Source of the DNA: Bacteroidota bacterium
GTDB lineage: Bacteria; Bacteroidota; Bacteroidia; Chitinophagales; Chitinophagaceae
Assembly: GCA_023392575.1 (NCBI GenBank)
Contig: JAEVYV010000108.1
Span: 1-23,322 of the forward strand
Direction of reading: 5' to 3'
Length of the DNA: 23,322 bases
Positions 1 to 6,480 of this stretch are shown here, in pieces (the stretch's first letter is position 1; the number at the start of each line of letters is the position of its first letter). Under the pieces are notes generated by a model that saw only the letters and a program-made list of their open reading frames with translations, was not told the DNA's origin and ran no database searches. Position numbers and translations under genes: made by a program.

Positions 1-312
1 ACCATGAGAGGTATTGAGCATGGGCTTGGTTTCTTCGCTATAGCCCCAACCGCTTTCGGGGTGGGTAGAGAAAACCGGAATAATGCGCAGCAAGCGACCG
101 GAGGGAATGCCATACACACTCATTTGGCCGTTAAAGCCACCCGATACAAAGTCGTAAAACTCGTCGTATTTACCGGGGGCAACATATACTTTTGAGGCTG
201 CATCCCCGCTGATGGCCGCTTCGGCACCCTTGGGTTTACAGCTATAAAAAGCTCCTGAGGCCATGGCGGTCAGGGCTATTGCTGTTAGAATTTTAGTTGA
301 GGAGGAATTCAT
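1..312 (-). CDS. nosZ: Nitrous-oxide reductase NosZ, clade II, N-terminal part (runs off the window)
   Basis: NosZ reduces N2O to N2 in the periplasm using CuA and CuZ centres. Only the first 104 codons are present; the copper-site regions lie beyond base 1. The ATG at 312 gives a hydrophobic leader ending FYSC at Cys25, so it looks like a Sec signal or lipoprotein leader. There is no twin-arginine motif, which fits clade II (atypical) NosZ. The mature start contains GGFNGQMSVYGIPSGRLL, the first propeller blade typical of NosZ, followed by PVFSTHPESGWGYSEET. It lies 22 bp downstream of a cytochrome c gene on the same strand and is presumably co-transcribed. Assignment to NosZ is firm from these residues. 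Whether the full gene is intact cannot be seen. Confidence 0.9.
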   Translation of the reverse strand, partial: MNSSSTKILTAIALTAMASGAFYSCKPKGAEAAISGDAASKVYVAPGKYDEFYDFVSGGFNGQMSVYGIPSGRLLRIIPVFSTHPESGWGYSEETKPMLNTSHG

Positions 313-334
313 AATTCTTGAATTTATAGTAGGT

Positions 335-808
335 TTATTTTTCTCCGTCGTTGCTGCGCTGGAACTCCAGCACTTTACGGGCTTCGTCTTTTGTGAGGTT
401 TTGGTTGGGCATGCGCACCAGGCATTCTTCCAGCATTTTTTGTGCTTCGGGGTCCTGTTCCAACATGATGTCCACGTTGGTGATCATGTTCATGATCCAC
501 TCCGGTTTTCTTTTTCTGGTAATGTCTTTCCAGCCCGGCCCCACCAGCTTTTCATCGGAGAGTTTGTGGCAGGCGGCGCATTTTACTTCGTAAATGCCCT
601 TTCCTTCGGTTATCCATTGGGCATCCAGGGGGGTTGTGATTTCAATGTCGGCAGCAGTAATGAGATCGCCGTGAACCTCGGGTTGGTTTTTTGTTAGTTC
701 CTGTGTGTCCAGTGGCTCCTTGCTGGTAGGCGTTTTGTCCACGCAGGCGACAAAGCCCAATGCCGTAGCCAAAATCAGGGCCATGGTCCAAATTGTTCTT
801 CTTTTCAT
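335..808 (-). CDS. Lipoprotein mono-heme cytochrome c, nos-linked
   Basis: A 157-residue periplasmic electron carrier. The start at 808 (MKRRTIWTMALIL) gives a lipoprotein leader with the acylated Cys at 22 (GFVAC). An upstream GTG in frame at 844 would bury this leader. Heme attachment is CAACH at residues 77-81 and the likely axial Met is 133 in VRMPNQ. A conserved KLSDEKLVGPGW block follows the heme site. It is the first gene of the leftward nos transcript and lies directly upstream of nosZ, so a role as electron donor to NosZ is a reasonable inference. A paralog at 5952-6428 shares roughly 60 percent identity over the last 100 residues. Small cytochromes c are common in clade II nos clusters. 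Confidence 0.88.
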   Translation of the reverse strand: MKRRTIWTMALILATALGFVACVDKTPTSKEPLDTQELTKNQPEVHGDLITAADIEITTPLDAQWITEGKGIYEVKCAACHKLSDEKLVGPGWKDITRKRKPEWIMNMITNVDIMLEQDPEAQKMLEECLVRMPNQNLTKDEARKVLEFQRSNDGEK

Positions 809-858
809 GTTGCAATTGTATTTTGTTATCAAAAAAGACACCAACGTCTTTAATGCCG

Positions 859-866
859 CAAAGCTA
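859..866 (-). promoter_or_regulatory. Putative -7 promoter element for the nos-linked cytochrome/nosZ transcript
   Basis: On the minus strand this reads TAGCTTTG, a full match to the Bacteroidetes -7 consensus TAnnTTTG. It lies exactly 23 bp downstream (in transcript direction) of the TGA-N6-TCA box at 890-901. That places the box near -40 of the expected start, leaving a leader of about 45 bases before the ATG at 808. No TTG -33 match was evident, as expected if an activator compensates. Confidence 0.55.
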
Positions 867-889
867 TTTTCGGACCGACGGCCCTTCTC

Positions 890-901
890 TGACAGTCATC
901 A
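890..901. promoter_or_regulatory. Crp/Fnr-type dyad TGA-N6-TCA, box 1 (nos side)
   Basis: Sequence TGACAGTCATCA. This is the half-site spacing of Crp/Fnr operators (the Fnr core TGAT-N4-ATCA has the same TGA-N6-TCA frame). It sits 23 bp from the minus-strand -7 element at 859-866, a class II activator geometry. Confidence 0.55.
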
Positions 902-911
902 TCGGGGAATA

Positions 912-923
912 TGATATTGATCA
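912..923. promoter_or_regulatory. Crp/Fnr-type dyad TGAT-N4-ATCA, box 2
   Basis: Sequence TGATATTGATCA, a full match to the inner Fnr core TGAT-N4-ATCA. It is offset 22 bp from box 1 and 25 bp from box 3, about two helical turns from each. It could serve as an upstream site for both divergent promoters. Confidence 0.55.
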
Positions 924-936
924 CGTTTTAAAGGGG

Positions 937-948
937 TGAGGAAAATCA
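937..948. promoter_or_regulatory. Crp/Fnr-type dyad TGA-N6-TCA, box 3 (Ric side)
   Basis: Sequence TGAGGAAAATCA. It lies 24 bp upstream of the plus-strand element TACTTTTA at 973-980 and 64 bp upstream of the ATG at 1013. The arrangement mirrors the nos side and the Rrf2 promoter at 8.8 kb. Confidence 0.5.
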
Positions 949-972
949 TGTTTTTGAATAGAAGTATATAAA

Positions 973-980
973 TACTTTTA
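973..980 (+). promoter_or_regulatory. Putative -7 promoter element for the Ric operon
   Basis: TACTTTTA matches TAnnTTTG at five of six defined positions and differs from the element at 8858-8865 by one base. A TTTG lies 16 bp upstream (953-956), slightly closer than the usual -33 spacing. The expected start is about 983-985, close to the ATG at 1013. Confidence 0.4.
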
Positions 981-1012
981 TTTACTCATTTATCAATTTT
1001 AAATCAGAAATA

Positions 1013-2224
1013 ATGGACAGCTTATTCGTTCCAGCCCTGACGCCGGCTTTGAAACACCCCACCATTTTGAAAAAATTTGATGATCTCAAAAGCGGGGAAG
1101 CCTTTTTGTTGATCAACGATCACGACCCCATACCTCTTTATTATGAAATGAAAGCAGAGAAAGGCGAGAGTTTTGATTGGAAAAAAATAGAAGATGGGCC
1201 CGACGTGTGGAAAGTGGAAATCACCAAAACCGGGGGAGCTTCCTGCTCCGTCAATTCAGTGCAGCAAACCGGGGTGCAGGACGAGGTATTTGTTTTAAAC
1301 GTCACACTGATTGAGCCCAGGTTAAAGCATCCCACCATTTTCAAATATTTCGATGCGTTGAAAGAAGGCGAGGCTTTTCACATTTTGAACGACCATGATC
1401 CCAAGCCTTTGTACTATCAACTGCTGGGCGAGAGGGGAAACATTTTCAGCTGGCAATACCTGGAGCAGGGCCCACAGTGGTGGCGGGTGCAGATCCGCAA
1501 AGACGATTTGCAAAACGGCGAAACTGTGGGTGAGATCGCTGCAAAAGATTTGCGCAAGGCGGAAGTGTTTAAAAAATACGGAATTGATTTTTGCTGCGGC
1601 GGGAAAAAATCGCTGAAACAGGCCTGCGCGGAAAAAGGCCTTGATGTAGAGATCGTAGAAGCCGAACTGGAAGCCGCTCCGCAGGTGGCAACAACTCCTG
1701 CCGACAATTACAGCCTTTGGGAGCCTGATTTTCTGGCCGATTATATTTACAACCAGCACCATCTTTATTATTATCAGGAAGTACCGGTACTGAAAGGGTT
1801 GATGACCAAGGTAACCCAGCACCACGGTGACACTCATCCCGAGCTGAAATACGTGTATTCATTATTTGGACAACTGCTGCACGAGTTGGATACCCATTTC
1901 ATGCAGGAGGAAAAACTGGTGTTTCCATTTATTAAAGCCTTGGTACAGGCAAAAAGAACCGGCAACTTCCATGCGCTGAACAGCCAGCCCTCGCTTACTG
2001 AACCCATCCGTATAATGGAAGCCGATCATGAGGCCGCCGGCGACATTCTGGCGGAACTAAGAAAACGGACCAACGATTATACGCCGCCGGCCGACGCCTG
2101 CAACAGCTACCAGTTTTTGTATAAAAAATTGAAGGAGCTGGATGAAGACCTGCACCAGCACATTCACCTGGAAAACAATATCCTGTTTCCCAAGGCGCTG
2201 AAACTAGAACGGGGACTCAAGTAA
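1013..2224 (+). CDS. ric: Ric-type iron-sulfur cluster repair di-iron protein with two N-terminal DUF2249 domains
   Basis: A cytoplasmic 403-residue protein. Residues 13-72 and 103-163 are two tandem DUF2249 domains, each beginning LKHPTI and containing NDHDPxPLYY. Residues 170-222 form the ScdA/YtfE N-terminal domain with the CCGG motif (Cys194, Cys195). Residues 240-395 are a hemerythrin-like four-helix domain. Predicted di-iron ligands, aligned by eye to E. coli YtfE, all appear present: His249 or 250, His271, His295, Glu299, His339, His382 and Glu386. Ric proteins repair Fe-S clusters after nitrosative or oxidative damage. Typical members are about 220-250 residues, so the tandem DUF2249 extension is notable. 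It is the first gene of a rightward operon ending with a haemoglobin, behind a Crp/Fnr-type box. The function of the DUF2249 pair is not established. Confidence 0.9.
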   Translation: MDSLFVPALTPALKHPTILKKFDDLKSGEAFLLINDHDPIPLYYEMKAEKGESFDWKKIEDGPDVWKVEITKTGGASCSVNSVQQTGVQDEVFVLNVTLIEPRLKHPTIFKYFDALKEGEAFHILNDHDPKPLYYQLLGERGNIFSWQYLEQGPQWWRVQIRKDDLQNGETVGEIAAKDLRKAEVFKKYGIDFCCGGKKSLKQACAEKGLDVEIVEAELEAAPQVATTPADNYSLWEPDFLADYIYNQHHLYYYQEVPVLKGLMTKVTQHHGDTHPELKYVYSLFGQLLHELDTHFMQEEKLVFPFIKALVQAKRTGNFHALNSQPSLTEPIRIMEADHEAAGDILAELRKRTNDYTPPADACNSYQFLYKKLKELDEDLHQHIHLENNILFPKALKLERGLK

Positions 2225-2313
2225 AAGGCCGTTCGATTGAGGTAGCAGGCCCTTTTGCCCGGGGCTTGCCTGGCCATTGAAAAATATGTGGAAAGTTGTC
2301 AACAAATCTGCGT

Positions 2314-3126
2314 ATGCGTATGACCGTAAATGTCAACACAAAAATTGCGGCGATCTTAAAACAGGATTCCCGGGCGCTGGAGGCAATTGTCAGCCTCAGC
2401 CCAAAATTTGAAAAGCTGCGCCATCCTTTTTTGCGAAAAATCATGGCCGCACGGACCAGCCTGGCCATGGCGTCAAAACTGGGTGGTTGTGCGGTGGAAG
2501 ATTTTTATCAAAAGCTGGAGCCCCTGGGTTTTGCAATCGACAGAAGCACCAAAATTGCCGGAGAAAAAGAAATAGCCGTGCCGTTGTTTGTTCGACAACT
2601 AAAAAAAGAACATTTGTTGGAGCTGGATGTGCGGCCGGTTATAGCTTCGGGCAAAGACCCGTTGAATCTGATTATGGAAAAACTAAAAAGCTTGCAGCCG
2701 GGGCAGGTGTTGAAGATCGTCAACAGCTTTGCGCCAACACCTTTGATTTTGTTGCTGGAGAAAAAAGGCTTTCAAAGCTATGTGGAGGTTATGGGCAGCG
2801 ACTGCATTGAAACCTATTTCTACAAGGCCCGCAGGGAAAACCCATTGCAGAAAGAAATAGAGGAACCCGTGAAAAACGATTGGGCGCAGGTGTTGCAACG
2901 GTTTACAGGCAGGATCCAGGAAATGGAGGTGCGCCACCTGGAAATGCCTCAGCCCATGCTTGCTATTTTAGAAGCCTTGGACCGTTTGCCGGCGGACTCG
3001 GCGCTTTATGTTTACCACAAACGCATTCCGGTTTTTTTGCTGCCCGAATTGGTGCAAAAAGGTTTTGAGTACAGAATAAAAGAAATGAGCGACGGCGAAG
3101 TGCGCCTGTTGATCTTTAAAAACTGA
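2314..3126 (+). CDS. DUF1858 plus DUF2249-like protein
   Basis: About 270 residues, cytoplasmic, no signal peptide. The N-terminus (residues 3-70) is a DUF1858-type helical domain with the pattern LEAIVSLSPKFEKLRHPFLR and a following GG-VEDF segment. Residues 100-170 resemble DUF2249 (ELDVRPV, LKSLQPGQVLKIVNSFAPTP, YVEVMGSD). Residues 190-270 look like a second, more divergent copy (LEMPQPMLAILEALDRLPAD). ATG codons at 2314 and 2320 are both possible; a TTG further upstream at 2296 is less likely. The stop is one base from the next ATG, so it is an operon member. The same two domain families are common beside Ric, NnrS-like and globin genes. A biochemical role is unknown; a part in NO-related redox or metal handling is inference. 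Confidence 0.82.
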   Translation: MRMTVNVNTKIAAILKQDSRALEAIVSLSPKFEKLRHPFLRKIMAARTSLAMASKLGGCAVEDFYQKLEPLGFAIDRSTKIAGEKEIAVPLFVRQLKKEHLLELDVRPVIASGKDPLNLIMEKLKSLQPGQVLKIVNSFAPTPLILLLEKKGFQSYVEVMGSDCIETYFYKARRENPLQKEIEEPVKNDWAQVLQRFTGRIQEMEVRHLEMPQPMLAILEALDRLPADSALYVYHKRIPVFLLPELVQKGFEYRIKEMSDGEVRLLIFKN

Positions 3127-3127
3127 T

Positions 3128-4411
3128 ATGATTCCCGCTACTGTCCATCCCATAAAGAATACAACGCACAAGGTGGTCATCCCTTTTTACCTCTATGCCG
3201 CCGTTTCGTTTTTGGCTGGCACCGTGCTTTTGTGTTTATCAACCGATGCGTTTTTGCAGCATTATTTTCATCCTAAAACCTTGGCCATTACACACGTCAT
3301 GGCTTTGGGTTGGGGCACCATGATCATTTTAGGCGCCAGCCATCAGTTGGTGCCCGTGTTGATTGAAGCGAAGTTGTACAGCACTGCCCTTGCGTATCTT
3401 TCTTTTGTGCTGGCAGGCGTGGGCATTCCACTACTTGTTTATTCTTTTTTTCAGTTTCAGTTTAACTGGACGGCGCAAGCCGGTGCGGTTTTTATCAATG
3501 CCGCCATTGTTTGTTTTTTGGTGAATGTGGGGGCAAGCATGTCCCACAGCAGGAGCGGAAATGTGCAAGCCGTTTTTGTTTTTACCGCGACGGCGTGGCT
3601 GTTGGTAACAACGCTGATGGGGCTGTTGCTGGTTTATAATTTCACCCATTCCGTTTTGCCTGAAGATTCCCTGCATTATCTTTCGCTGCATGCACATTTG
3701 GGCATGGCCGGCTGGTTTTTGTTGCTGGTGATCGGGGTGGGCTCAAGACTGATTCCCATGTTTCTGATCTCGAAATATAATGAGCTCCAAAGACTGTGGA
3801 CCATTTACGGGCTGATGAACGGAGCGCTGCTAAGTTTCGTCTTCTTTTTTCTTTTTTCCGTTCCGGCCGGGATGTATCTAATCTCCATTCTCCTTCTTGT
3901 TTTGGCGTTGTTGTTGTTTGGAAGGTATTGTTATAAGGCCTACCGGCAACGCATCCGCAAACAGGTAGATGAGCAAATGAAAATTTCATTGCTTTCCGTT
4001 GCCTTGATGGGCTTGCCTCTGGTTTTCTTAATCGTTCTGATTTTGTTGTTGCTTTTGAGTTCAGCTAATACAAAACTGGTGCTGGCATATGGTTTCTCGG
4101 TTTTCTTTGGCTGGCTCACGGCCATTATTCTGGGCATGACCTTTAAAACACTTCCGTTTATTGTATGGAATAAAATTTATCACAACAAAGCCGGCCTGGG
4201 AAAAACACCAAATCCCAAAGATCTTTTTAGTTCCCGGATTTTTAACCGCATGGCAATCGTTTATCTGGCGGGCTTTATTTTATTTACAGCCGGAATTTTC
4301 GGGGCAAACACCACTTCGCTGCTAACTGGAACCGTTTTATTGTTGGGGGCGGCTGTATTATATAACTGGAATGTAATAAAAATGTTGCTGCATAAACCGT
4401 TAATCAAATGA
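3128..4411 (+). CDS. Multi-pass membrane protein, heme-copper-oxidase subunit I/NnrS-like
   Basis: A 427-residue integral membrane protein with about twelve hydrophobic segments. Histidines sit in membrane segments of the N-terminal half: His56 (ITHVMALGW), His72 (SHQLVPVL), and His188 and His190 (LHAHLGMAGW). These recall heme-ligating histidines of the heme-copper oxidase I and NnrS groups. The C-terminal half has no obvious membrane histidine, so a full oxidase ligand set is not present. It starts one base after the preceding stop, and its stop overlaps the next start (ATGA at 4408-4411), so translation is coupled. NnrS proteins are linked to NO resistance and carry heme and copper. Placement between DUF2249 and DUF59 genes fits an NO role, but family assignment by eye is only approximate. 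Confidence 0.7.
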   Translation: MIPATVHPIKNTTHKVVIPFYLYAAVSFLAGTVLLCLSTDAFLQHYFHPKTLAITHVMALGWGTMIILGASHQLVPVLIEAKLYSTALAYLSFVLAGVGIPLLVYSFFQFQFNWTAQAGAVFINAAIVCFLVNVGASMSHSRSGNVQAVFVFTATAWLLVTTLMGLLLVYNFTHSVLPEDSLHYLSLHAHLGMAGWFLLLVIGVGSRLIPMFLISKYNELQRLWTIYGLMNGALLSFVFFFLFSVPAGMYLISILLLVLALLLFGRYCYKAYRQRIRKQVDEQMKISLLSVALMGLPLVFLIVLILLLLLSSANTKLVLAYGFSVFFGWLTAIILGMTFKTLPFIVWNKIYHNKAGLGKTPNPKDLFSSRIFNRMAIVYLAGFILFTAGIFGANTTSLLTGTVLLLGAAVLYNWNVIKMLLHKPLIK

Positions 4412-4734
4412 ACAATATCATTACAAACAACCCGGCTCAAAGCGCAGCAGCCCTGGCGGCCCTGCACCATGTAATGGACCCGGAAATTGGGTTGAATATT
4501 GTAGATCTGGGATTGATCTATCAAATCGATTTTGATGAAACGGCTAAAGAAATTTTTGTTTCCATGACGCTGACCACGCAGTTTTGCCCTATGGGAGACA
4601 GCATCCGGAGCAGCGCTGCCAGGGCCATGCAACAGGCCTTTCTGGAATATACCACGCATATTGAATTGGCCTTTGATCCGCCGTGGAGTGCAGAGCGGAT
4701 TTCGGAACAAGGGAAAGAATTTTTAAACCGTTGA
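4408..4734 (+). CDS. DUF59/MIP18-family metal-sulfur cluster assembly factor
   Basis: A 108-residue cytosolic protein of the SufT/PaaD/MIP18 type. The diagnostic block is DPEIGLNIVDLGLIYQI near residues 24-40, followed by VSMTLTTQFCPMGDSI with the conserved Cys at residue 62, and a C-terminal FDPPWSAERIS. Members assist maturation of Fe-S proteins. Its ATG overlaps the stop of the membrane protein gene and the next gene starts 4 bases after its stop, so it is tightly embedded in the NO-response operon. Together with the Ric protein at the head of the operon it suggests a programme for restoring Fe-S clusters damaged by NO. Length is normal for the family. Confidence 0.88.
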   Translation: MNNIITNNPAQSAAALAALHHVMDPEIGLNIVDLGLIYQIDFDETAKEIFVSMTLTTQFCPMGDSIRSSAARAMQQAFLEYTTHIELAFDPPWSAERISEQGKEFLNR

Positions 4735-4737
4735 TCT

Positions 4738-5169
4738 ATGTTAAGCCACACATGTAAAACGGCCGTAAAAGCTGTTATCTTTTTGGCCACAAAATACGAG
4801 ATGGGTGAGAAGGCCGGTATCAAAGAAATTGCCACCCGCATTGAGGCCAGCGAACATACGGTGGGGAAAATGCTGCAAACCCTGGTGAAGCAGGGCGTCA
4901 TCAACAGTTTGAAAGGGCCTGCGGGTGGGTTTTACATCACCCATGAACAACTGCATCAGCCCATCATCAACATTGTGGAAGCCATTGACGGAAAACAAAT
5001 TTTTAGAACCTGCGGATTGGGTTTGAGTAAGTGTTCCGCCACGCATCCCTGTCCCATACACAACGAATACAAAGAAGCAAGAGAGATCCTTGAACGAATT
5101 TTCAGGACAAGGAAATTAGCAGACTTATGCGAGCCCGTAAACGAGGGTGTTGCTTATTTGTTTGGATAA
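4738..5169 (+). CDS. Rrf2-family transcriptional regulator with a three-cysteine Fe-S motif
   Basis: A 143-residue winged-helix regulator of the IscR/NsrR family. The helix-turn-helix occupies about residues 27-55 (IKEIATRIEAS, TVGKMLQTLVKQG), followed by the wing GPAGGF at 60-65. Three cysteines at 92, 99 and 105 (spacing C-x6-C-x5-C) lie where IscR and NsrR bind an Fe-S cluster, although those use C-x5-C-x5-C. An NO- or cluster-sensing role is likely by family and context. It starts 4 bases after the DUF59 gene and precedes a haemoglobin. A second Rrf2 with the same cysteine spacing is at 8877-9365. Which one, if either, is NsrR-equivalent cannot be told from sequence. Confidence 0.9.
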   Translation: MLSHTCKTAVKAVIFLATKYEMGEKAGIKEIATRIEASEHTVGKMLQTLVKQGVINSLKGPAGGFYITHEQLHQPIINIVEAIDGKQIFRTCGLGLSKCSATHPCPIHNEYKEAREILERIFRTRKLADLCEPVNEGVAYLFG

Positions 5170-5191
5170 GATTATTTATATTTTGAAAGAA

Positions 5192-5587
5192 ATGATGCCA
5201 CTACACGATATCCACACACTTGATGATGTAAAACAATTGGTGAATACGTTCTACACAAAAGTGCGTGAAGACGACATGCTGGCGCCGCTATTTAATGAAC
5301 GCATACAGGACCGCTGGTCCCAACATCTGGAGAAAATGTACCGCTTTTGGCAAACGCTTTTGCTGGACGAGCATACCTACTACGGTGCTCCTTTTCCGCC
5401 TCATGCAAAGCTACCGGTGGAGCATCTACATTTTGAAAGATGGTTGGAGTTGTTTCACAAAACGGTTGATGAACTTTTTGTGGGGGAAAAAGCAAACGAG
5501 GCCAAATGGCGTGGACAAAAAATGGCGCAGATGTTTGAAATTAAGATTGACCATTACCGAAATCCAGGATGGAAGAGTTTGATGTAA
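5192..5587 (+). CDS. Group III truncated haemoglobin
   Basis: A 131-residue small globin. Recognisable blocks are DDVKQLVNTFYTKVREDDMLAPLF, then WSQHLEKMYRFWQTLL, GAPFPPHAKLPVEHLHFERW and LFHKTVDELFVG, the pattern of group III truncated globins. The His in the PVEHLHFERW segment is the likely proximal heme ligand region. Adjacent ATG codons at 5192 and 5195 are both usable starts; an upstream TTG frame extends into the Rrf2 gene and is less likely. It is the last gene of the operon that begins at 1013. Truncated globins bind O2 and NO and several detoxify NO. That role is inferred here from company with Ric, Rrf2 and denitrification genes. Confidence 0.9.
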   Translation: MMPLHDIHTLDDVKQLVNTFYTKVREDDMLAPLFNERIQDRWSQHLEKMYRFWQTLLLDEHTYYGAPFPPHAKLPVEHLHFERWLELFHKTVDELFVGEKANEAKWRGQKMAQMFEIKIDHYRNPGWKSLM

Positions 5588-5672
5588 AATTGCCCCATTA
5601 AAAGAATTAGACAGAGGAAGGGGACAAACTACATGCTGGCATATTTTTTATGTCATTAGTTCGTCAGGTTTT

Positions 5673-5904
5673 TTGTTTAACTTAAACAGGAACAATGGCA
5701 CGGGAAATCTATCAATCTTTCCTTTTGCGGGGGGTAATGGCTTTTATGCAACAATAAGGAAAAGGGAAGGGAACAGGAACCTTCTGTGGTGCAACTCCTT
5801 CAGAAGCGATTACGGATTCTACCAAAATTGTAAACGATTCTGTGATTGTGCCAGGCACAACGCCCGGTAAGGATTCATCGGTTGGTGCTTCGGCTTCTAT
5901 TTAA
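5673..5904 (+). pseudogene. Probable frame-shifted remnant of a short lipoprotein gene
   Basis: No single frame is open, but pieces of a plausible small lipoprotein occur in order across three frames. A hydrophobic stretch reads SIFPFAG, continuing in a second frame as GVMAFM at a run of six G (5730-5735). Then a Cys start reads LLCNNKEKGREQEPSVV in a third frame from about 5740. Finally a low-complexity tail, PSEAITDSTKIVNDSVIVPG to a stop at 5902-5904, lies in the first frame after an in-frame TAA at 5755. Thr/Ser/Asp-rich tails after an acylated Cys are common in short Bacteroidota lipoproteins. At least two frameshifts are needed. It could also be assembly error at homopolymers. The remaining bases between 5588 and 5951 show no other gene. 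Confidence 0.35.
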
Positions 5905-5951
5905 AAAATAAAGACTAATCCTTCTATTTATCAACTTTTAAACCAACTATT

Positions 5952-6428
5952 ATGAATCAAAAGCATCTTTTCAGGATCCTTTTTTTGGCAGGCCTGGGGC
6001 TGTTTGTTGCCTGTAATTCCGGAGAAAAGGGTACCGCCGATAACACGGCAACCACTTCGGATAAAACAGCGGTAAACGAGGGCACCAACCCCAAAGGCAT
6101 TGGGCCGCACCAGAATGTGCAACTCACTCATCCCCTTGATGAAAAAATGGTGGGCGAAGGCAAAAACGTGTACGATGTGAAATGTCAAAGCTGCCACAAA
6201 CTCTCCGATGAAAAGCTGGTGGGGCCCGGATGGAAGGGGGTGACCGACAGAAGAACACCGGAGTGGATCATGAACTTTGTGACCAATGTGGACGAGATGC
6301 TGGAAAAAGATACGGCCGCACAAAATATGCTGGAAGTGTGCCTGGTAAAAATGCCCAATCAAGGGCTTACCGAAGCGGATGCCAGAGCGGTTTTGGAGTA
6401 CATGCGCAAAAACGACGGAAAGCAATAA
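5952..6428 (+). CDS. Lipoprotein mono-heme cytochrome c, paralog of the nos-linked one
   Basis: A 158-residue exported carrier. A lipoprotein leader ends FVAC with Cys21, followed by a Thr/Asn-rich linker. Heme binding is CQSCH at residues 78-82 and the likely distal Met is 134 in VKMPNQ. From residue 60 to the end it matches the cytochrome at 335-808 closely (shared HKLSDEKLVGPGW, PEWIMN, TNVD, RMPNQ/KMPNQ blocks), while the linkers differ. It stands alone on the plus strand, converging with the nirK operon, and is followed by a strong hairpin terminator. It may supply electrons to NirK, or to another periplasmic reductase. That partner assignment is inference from position. Confidence 0.9.
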   Translation: MNQKHLFRILFLAGLGLFVACNSGEKGTADNTATTSDKTAVNEGTNPKGIGPHQNVQLTHPLDEKMVGEGKNVYDVKCQSCHKLSDEKLVGPGWKGVTDRRTPEWIMNFVTNVDEMLEKDTAAQNMLEVCLVKMPNQGLTEADARAVLEYMRKNDGKQ

Positions 6429-6450
6429 ATAAGAAAAGACCTCTTTGCAC

Positions 6451-6480
6451 AAGCCATGGTTTTCATGGCTTTTTCTTTTT
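6451..6480 (+). terminator. Rho-independent terminator after the second cytochrome c
   Basis: Perfect 8-bp stem AAGCCATG / CATGGCTT (6451-6458 and 6464-6471) with a 5-base loop, followed by a T-rich tract to 6480. It lies 22 bases after the cytochrome stop and overlaps the 3' end of the convergent gene at 6463-7704. Confidence 0.85.

Noticed and set aside
263..697. A 144-codon open frame on the plus strand
   Set aside because: It overlaps the nosZ start and the cytochrome c gene in antisense; its composition looks like a shadow of those genes.
2225..2313. GC-rich spacer after the Ric gene as a terminator
   Set aside because: No stable stem with a T-tract was found, and the downstream genes look like the same operon.
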